Assembly (NCBI GenBank): GCA_028748945.1
Contig: JAQTOL010000005.1
Location: 1-21,147, forward strand
Source of the DNA: Paludibacter sp.
Lineage (GTDB): Bacteria; Bacteroidota; Bacteroidia; Bacteroidales; Paludibacteraceae
DNA length: 21,147 bases
Direction of reading: 5' to 3'
Below, piece by piece: positions 17,635 through 21,147 of the stretch (its first letter is position 1; every line of letters starts with the position of its first letter). The notes beneath the pieces were generated by a model that saw nothing but the letters and a program-made list of their open reading frames with translations, had not been told where the DNA came from and searched no databases. The translations under genes and the position numbers were made by a program.

Positions 17635-17669
17635 AGTTTGTCCCAACAGAACTACTTACACATTTTGGT

Positions 17670-18728
17670 TTAAAGAGTCAATCCATCCAATAGTTGAATA
17701 TAGATTTCAATTCCTTCCCTTATTTCATCCACCAAAATATATTCATCAGCTGTATGTGAACGGGCTGATTCACCCGGACCCATTTTCAAACTGGGGAAAG
17801 GCATCAATGCCTGATCGGAAAGTGTTGGTGATCCAAAAAGCTGACGGTTCAACTCCCCGGCGCGTTTAACAATCGGATGATTCAAAGGTGTTGCAGTAGA
17901 GCTAAGTCTGGTAGAACGTGCCTGCACATCACAATTCACACTTTTCTTTATTTCAAATAAAATTTCTTCATTGCTGTACATTTCGTTACTCCGAACATCT
18001 ACAACAAAAGAGCAAAGATCGGGAACAACATTGTGCTGAGTCCCTGCATTTATTTGGGTGACTGTCATCTTTACTTCACCAAGCAAATCCGATTTTTCTT
18101 TAAACAAGTAGTTTTTAAACCATGAAACATCTTCCAATGCTTTGTAAATGGCATTCTCGCCTTCATTTCTCGCTGCATGACCGGCTTTCCCTTTAGCAAC
18201 ACAATCCAGTACCATCAGACCCTTTTCTGCAACAGCCGCATTCATCCCTGTCGGTTCACCCACAATGGCAAAATCTATTTTCGGAAGTTCTTGCAGCAGA
18301 CGCTCAAGTCCGTTTCCACCGGAGATTTCTTCTTCGGCCGAAGCCGCAAAAATCAGGTTGTAACTTTGCTGTTGTTGTGTCAGATAAAAAAATGCATGCA
18401 GTAGACTTACTACACTGGCTCCGGCATCGTTGCTTCCCAGTCCGTACAATTTTCCGTTATCGATCATCGGTGAAAAGGGTTCGCGGATCCAGGCCGAAAC
18501 CGGTTTTACAGTATCAATATGAGAGTTAAGGAGAATTGTAGCACGATTCGAATCGAAACCCGGACTGAGAATCCACAAATTATTATCTTTTCGTGAAACA
18601 ACATATCCTTTTATCTCGATATATCGTTCCAAAAAATCTGCAACTGTCGATTCTTCCCTGCTAAACGAAGGAATAGCAATCATTTGTTGAAGAAGTGCGA
18701 CAGCGTCGTTGGTTTCCTCCTTGTACAT
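17670..18728 (-). CDS. argE: M20 deacylase, probable acetylornithine (or succinylornithine) deacetylase
   Basis: This zinc amidohydrolase of the M20 peptidase family has 352 residues. The metal and catalytic residues are visible: His70 and Asp72 in NSHIDTV, bridging Asp101 in GLGSNDAGAS, the Glu132-Glu133-Glu134 cluster in SAEEE, and Glu158 in VGEPTGM. A C-terminal SHTADEY supplies the last metal-binding His. The ArgE call rests on the M20 motifs and on argB two genes upstream. By motifs alone it could be a DapE or LysK relative. Bacteroides are known to run arginine synthesis on N-succinyl intermediates, so the acyl group removed here may be succinyl. The start codon is 1 bp after the stop of the esterase gene, implying translational coupling. 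Confidence 0.82.
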   Translation of the reverse strand: MYKEETNDAVALLQQMIAIPSFSREESTVADFLERYIEIKGYVVSRKDNNLWILSPGFDSNRATILLNSHIDTVKPVSAWIREPFSPMIDNGKLYGLGSNDAGASVVSLLHAFFYLTQQQQSYNLIFAASAEEEISGGNGLERLLQELPKIDFAIVGEPTGMNAAVAEKGLMVLDCVAKGKAGHAARNEGENAIYKALEDVSWFKNYLFKEKSDLLGEVKMTVTQINAGTQHNVVPDLCSFVVDVRSNEMYSNEEILFEIKKSVNCDVQARSTRLSSTATPLNHPIVKRAGELNRQLFGSPTLSDQALMPFPSLKMGPGESARSHTADEYILVDEIREGIEIYIQLLDGLTL

Positions 18729-18729
18729 A

Positions 18730-19599
18730 TTATTCGATCAATTTATTTTTTTTCAACCAATCCTTCAGCAAATCAGGCCAGTTATCTACAGGAATTCCCC
18801 GTTTACGCATGCCAAATCCATGACCGCCCACATCAAATTTATGAAGTTCAGCCGGTACATTGTGATCCTGCAGAGCTTTAAGTAATTGTTCGCTATTTGC
18901 AATGGGAACTGTTTTGTCATCTATGGCTTGAACAATAAAAGTTGGTGGAGTATTTTTAGTTACCTGCAACTCATTTGAATACAACTTCACTAAATCTTCA
19001 GTTGGTTTTTTACCTAATAAATTAATTCGTGAGCCCATGTGTGTATATGAAGAGTCCATCGTCACAACCGGATATCCTAAAATCATAAAATCGGGACGTT
19101 CCATATCGTTTTTAAAATGTGTCCCTACAGTCGATGCCAAATGTCCACCTGCCGAGAATCCCATAATTCCTATTTTGTGTTTATCAAGGTTCCATTTTTT
19201 AGCTCCTTTCTTTACAATTTCCAGAGCCATTTGAGCATCTTTCAACGGAACAGTCGGATGACCGTTAGGCATACGATAATACAAAACAAAAGCAGTAACG
19301 CCTAAATCATTGAACCATTTGGCTATTTCAGAACCTTCTTTTATCTGCGAAACACCTGAATAACCACCTCCAGGACAAATTATTACTGCTGTTCCATTGG
19401 CTTTTTCTTTTGGAGCAAAATAAGCATACATACGTGGTTCGGAAGTATTTATTATAAATTCAGGATCACGGTGACTTTCTGCGACTTTTATGCCATTGCT
19501 TTCAGCCGGACCATTTTTATCCAGTTTTATTCCTTCCTCAGCCGGCAAAGTAGTACAAAAACCTAAAATCATTAATACACTCAAAATTAATTGTTTCAT
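18730..19599 (-). CDS. Secreted alpha/beta hydrolase (BD-FAE / acetyl-xylan esterase-like)
   Basis: The 289-residue protein begins with a signal peptide MKQLILSVLMILGFCTTLPA, with probable cleavage after Ala20. Cys15 is preceded by Gly-Phe, a poor lipobox, so a periplasmic rather than lipoprotein form is favoured. The oxyanion segment CPGGGYSGVS (75-84) with the HGGG-like glycine run, the nucleophile elbow GFSAGGH (Ser149), Asp227 or Asp228 in QAIDDKTVP, and His260 in GGHGFG form the expected triad. Close families include BD-FAE feruloyl esterases and enzymes acting on acetylated hemicellulose. The gene sits between argB (16 bp) and argE (1 bp) in the same direction, an unexpected place for an exported carbohydrate esterase. 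The substrate is not determined by the sequence. Confidence 0.87.
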   Translation of the reverse strand: MKQLILSVLMILGFCTTLPAEEGIKLDKNGPAESNGIKVAESHRDPEFIINTSEPRMYAYFAPKEKANGTAVIICPGGGYSGVSQIKEGSEIAKWFNDLGVTAFVLYYRMPNGHPTVPLKDAQMALEIVKKGAKKWNLDKHKIGIMGFSAGGHLASTVGTHFKNDMERPDFMILGYPVVTMDSSYTHMGSRINLLGKKPTEDLVKLYSNELQVTKNTPPTFIVQAIDDKTVPIANSEQLLKALQDHNVPAELHKFDVGGHGFGMRKRGIPVDNWPDLLKDWLKKNKLIE

Positions 19600-19615
19600 A
19601 ATACGAATACTTTAT

Positions 19616-20386
19616 TTATAATGACATTATAGTTCCATCATTGGTATGTATCAAATCGGCTCTTGTTATTACAACTTGTTTTACTCCTGCTTTCAATGCA
19701 TCAAAGGAATTTTCAAGTTTCGGAATCATACCACCCTGAATGATACCTTCAGCCATATAGTGTTTAAAAAGATCCGGATTCAACTCTCTAATAACACTTT
19801 CATCATCGTTTTCGTTTAAAAGTACCCCTTTTTTCTCAAAGCAATATTTCAATGTCACTTCAAAATGTTTTGCTAGGGCTTTAGCTGCTTCACCGGCAAT
19901 GGTGTCAGCGTTCGTGTTCAACAAATTGCCTTCCTTATCGTGAGTAAGAGGAGCAAGTACAGGAACCACAGCTTTTAAAATTAAATCAGATAGAATATCG
20001 GCATTTACTTCTTTCACATCACCAACAAAACCATAATCTACATCCGTTACCGGACGTTTTTCAGAACGCATATAGTTGAGATCAGCTCCTGTAAGTCCAA
20101 GGGCGTTAACACCTATAGCCTGTAGACCGGCTACAATTTGCTTATTCACCAAACCGCCATATACCATTGTTACGACCTTTAGCATTTCCATATCGGTTAC
20201 CCGCCGCCCATTCACCATTGTACTTTCAATACCGAGTCTGGAAGCCACAGCAGTTGCCATACGTCCGCCACCATGCACCAATACTTTGTGCCCTTCAATT
20301 TTTGAAAAGTCTACCAACAATCGGTTTAGACTTGCAGGGTCTTCTACAATTTTGCCTCCGACTTTGATAACAGTAAGTTTTTCCAT
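19616..20386 (-). CDS. argB: Acetylglutamate kinase (possibly N-succinylglutamate kinase)
   Basis: The kinase phosphorylates the gamma-carboxyl of N-acylglutamate, the second step of arginine synthesis. From the ATG at 20384-20386 it has 256 residues. Motifs: IKVGGK (Lys8), VHGGGR (37-42), NGRRVTD with the substrate-binding Arg, LTGADLN, NTNADTIAGE (157-166), and GGMIPK (Lys223). An upstream in-frame ATG at 20410 adds eight residues that have no family match. It lacks the N-terminal helix that marks arginine-inhibited kinases, so direct feedback by arginine is unlikely. Bacteroides fragilis is reported to use N-succinylglutamate, so the acyl donor is open here. The gene is 16 bp before the esterase gene and follows apt after a repeat-bearing spacer. 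Confidence 0.93.
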   Translation of the reverse strand: MEKLTVIKVGGKIVEDPASLNRLLVDFSKIEGHKVLVHGGGRMATAVASRLGIESTMVNGRRVTDMEMLKVVTMVYGGLVNKQIVAGLQAIGVNALGLTGADLNYMRSEKRPVTDVDYGFVGDVKEVNADILSDLILKAVVPVLAPLTHDKEGNLLNTNADTIAGEAAKALAKHFEVTLKYCFEKKGVLLNENDDESVIRELNPDLFKHYMAEGIIQGGMIPKLENSFDALKAGVKQVVITRADLIHTNDGTIMSL

Positions 20387-20420
20387 AATACATTTTACAG
20401 AAGATTTCACAAATGCCTCG

Positions 20421-20482
20421 CAAAGTAATTCAGAAATAACTTTGTGTATCTCTGCGAAAAGTTTTGCGCTCCTTGTGGTTAA
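20421..20482 (-). repeat. CACAAAG-type interspersed repeat between apt and argB
   Basis: Read on the minus strand, 20482 to 20440 begins TTAACCACAAGGAGCGCAAA and ends GCAGAGATACACAAAG, with loosely repeated xxCGCAAA/CACAAAG words. This resembles the short interspersed CACAAAG or CGCAAAG spacers I recall from Bacteroidetes and other genomes. Next to it, CAAAGT (20421-20426) and ACTTTG (20439-20444) form a 6-bp stem around a 12-nt loop. Confidence 0.5.
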
Positions 20483-20487
20483 TTATT

Positions 20488-21012
20488 TTAAAATTGAATC
20501 AAAGAATGAATTTCTTTGGCAGCATTCAAACGTTTACGTCCATCTAAGAAAGTCAGTTCAATTAAAAAACTAACATAAACCGGATTACTGGAGAATTTAC
20601 TCAATAATTCCAATGCAGCTGAGGCACTTCCTCCAGTTGCAAGCAGATCGTCGTGTAATAAAACCACGTCATTTTCATCAAATGAGTCCTTATGGATTTC
20701 AAGCGAATCTGTGCCGTACTCAAGTTCATAATCTACTTTATATGTTTCTGCCGGCAGTTTCCCCGGTTTACGAAGCAGCACAAACCCCGCACCGAGTTTA
20801 TACGCTAATATACTCCCCAATACAAATCCACGGCTTTCTACACCAACAACTTTGGTGATTCCTTTGTCTTTATAATAATCGTACAAATTGTCCGATATAA
20901 ATTTCAATACTTCGGCATCTTTCATAGCCGTTGTAATATCTTTAAACATAATTCCGGGTTTCGGAAAATCAGGGACGGTTCGGATAGAGGCTATAACTTG
21001 TTCTAAATTCAT
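20488..21012 (-). CDS. apt: Adenine phosphoribosyltransferase
   Basis: This salvage enzyme makes AMP and pyrophosphate from adenine and PRPP. The 174-residue length is close to the 183 of E. coli Apt. The N-terminus IRTVPDFPKPGIMFKDIT, the segment GVESRGFVLG, the flexible-loop region RKPGKLPAETY, and the PRPP-binding loop VVLLHDDLLATGGSASAA (residues about 116-132) are all typical of type I Apt. The start ATG follows an A-rich leader without a Shine-Dalgarno sequence. It lies 30 bp downstream of the partial gene at the window edge and 101 bp upstream of the preferred argB start. Nothing in the sequence shows specific regulation. Confidence 0.95.
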   Translation of the reverse strand: MNLEQVIASIRTVPDFPKPGIMFKDITTAMKDAEVLKFISDNLYDYYKDKGITKVVGVESRGFVLGSILAYKLGAGFVLLRKPGKLPAETYKVDYELEYGTDSLEIHKDSFDENDVVLLHDDLLATGGSASAALELLSKFSSNPVYVSFLIELTFLDGRKRLNAAKEIHSLIQF

Positions 21013-21042
21013 TTGTATTATTTTTTTTTCAGTTTGTTGCGG

Positions 21043-21147
21043 TTAAATACTTTCTAATAATCGTTTTATTACAACTTGTGCCGAAATCTCTCGATTTGCA
21101 GCTTCAGGAATTACGATAGATTGTGCACTTTCAATGACTTCATCGGT
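21043..21147 (-). CDS. C-terminal fragment of an unidentified protein
   Basis: The last 34 codons of a leftward gene are visible, ending in TAA at 21043-21045. The peptide includes SAQSIVIPEAANREISAQVV and ends KRLLESI, a mixed hydrophobic and helical C-terminus of the kind found in many sugar- or nucleotide-binding enzymes. I do not recognise the family. It is 30 bp upstream of apt in the same direction and may head the same transcript. The fragment is too short for a functional call, and the frame is supported mainly by its open reading to the window edge and clean stop. Confidence 0.6.
   Translation of the reverse strand, partial: TDEVIESAQSIVIPEAANREISAQVVIKRLLESI

Noticed and set aside
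20076..20573. 165-codon rightward frame across argB and apt
   Set aside because: It is antisense to two well-supported genes, has composition expected from a shadow frame, and matches no family I recognise.

Overview
The window looks like an ordinary chromosomal stretch from a Bacteroidetes (Bacteroidales-like) bacterium. The evidence is AT-rich codon use and spacers, almost no Shine-Dalgarno sites, promoter boxes of the Bacteroidetes type (TAnnTTTG), a short 655-residue GyrB without the proteobacterial insert, DUF2061 beside siroheme genes, and an arginine cluster with an M20-type ArgE. No phage, IS element, CRISPR array, tRNA or rRNA gene was seen.

Layout. Positions 1-1265 hold the 3' part of a protoporphyrinogen oxidase gene (heme branch). 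It converges on, and overlaps by 6 bp, a leftward four-gene siroheme set (3351 to 1260): DUF2061 membrane protein, Met8-type precorrin-2 dehydrogenase/ferrochelatase, an RBBP9-like serine hydrolase, and CobA. Divergent from it, cysJ and cysI (3542-7126) encode both subunits of NADPH sulfite reductase. The left operon therefore makes the siroheme that CysI needs. A 355-bp spacer with a hairpin and two 17-bp direct repeats precedes gyrB (7482-9449).

A rightward run follows (9530-17634): a LOG-family protein, an apparently cytoplasmic GH16-fold protein that has lost its catalytic acids, a single-ORF KdsA-KdsC fusion, KdsD, a radical SAM/SPASM protein starting at TTG, and a SNF2 helicase. KdsD, KdsA and KdsC are three successive steps of Kdo synthesis for lipopolysaccharide. 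The right end (21147 to 17670) is a leftward set: the 3' end of an unidentified gene, apt, argB, a secreted alpha/beta hydrolase, and argE.

The most notable pattern is short tandem repeats with a 7-nt period. They sit in three gene junctions (cysJ/cysI, gyrB/LOG, GH16-like/kdsA) and inside the KdsA-KdsC coding sequence exactly at the domain junction. There, gain or loss of one heptamer would break the fusion. Other points of interest are the catalytically dead GH16 fold, the exported esterase embedded in an arginine operon, and a CACAAAG-type interspersed repeat between apt and argB.
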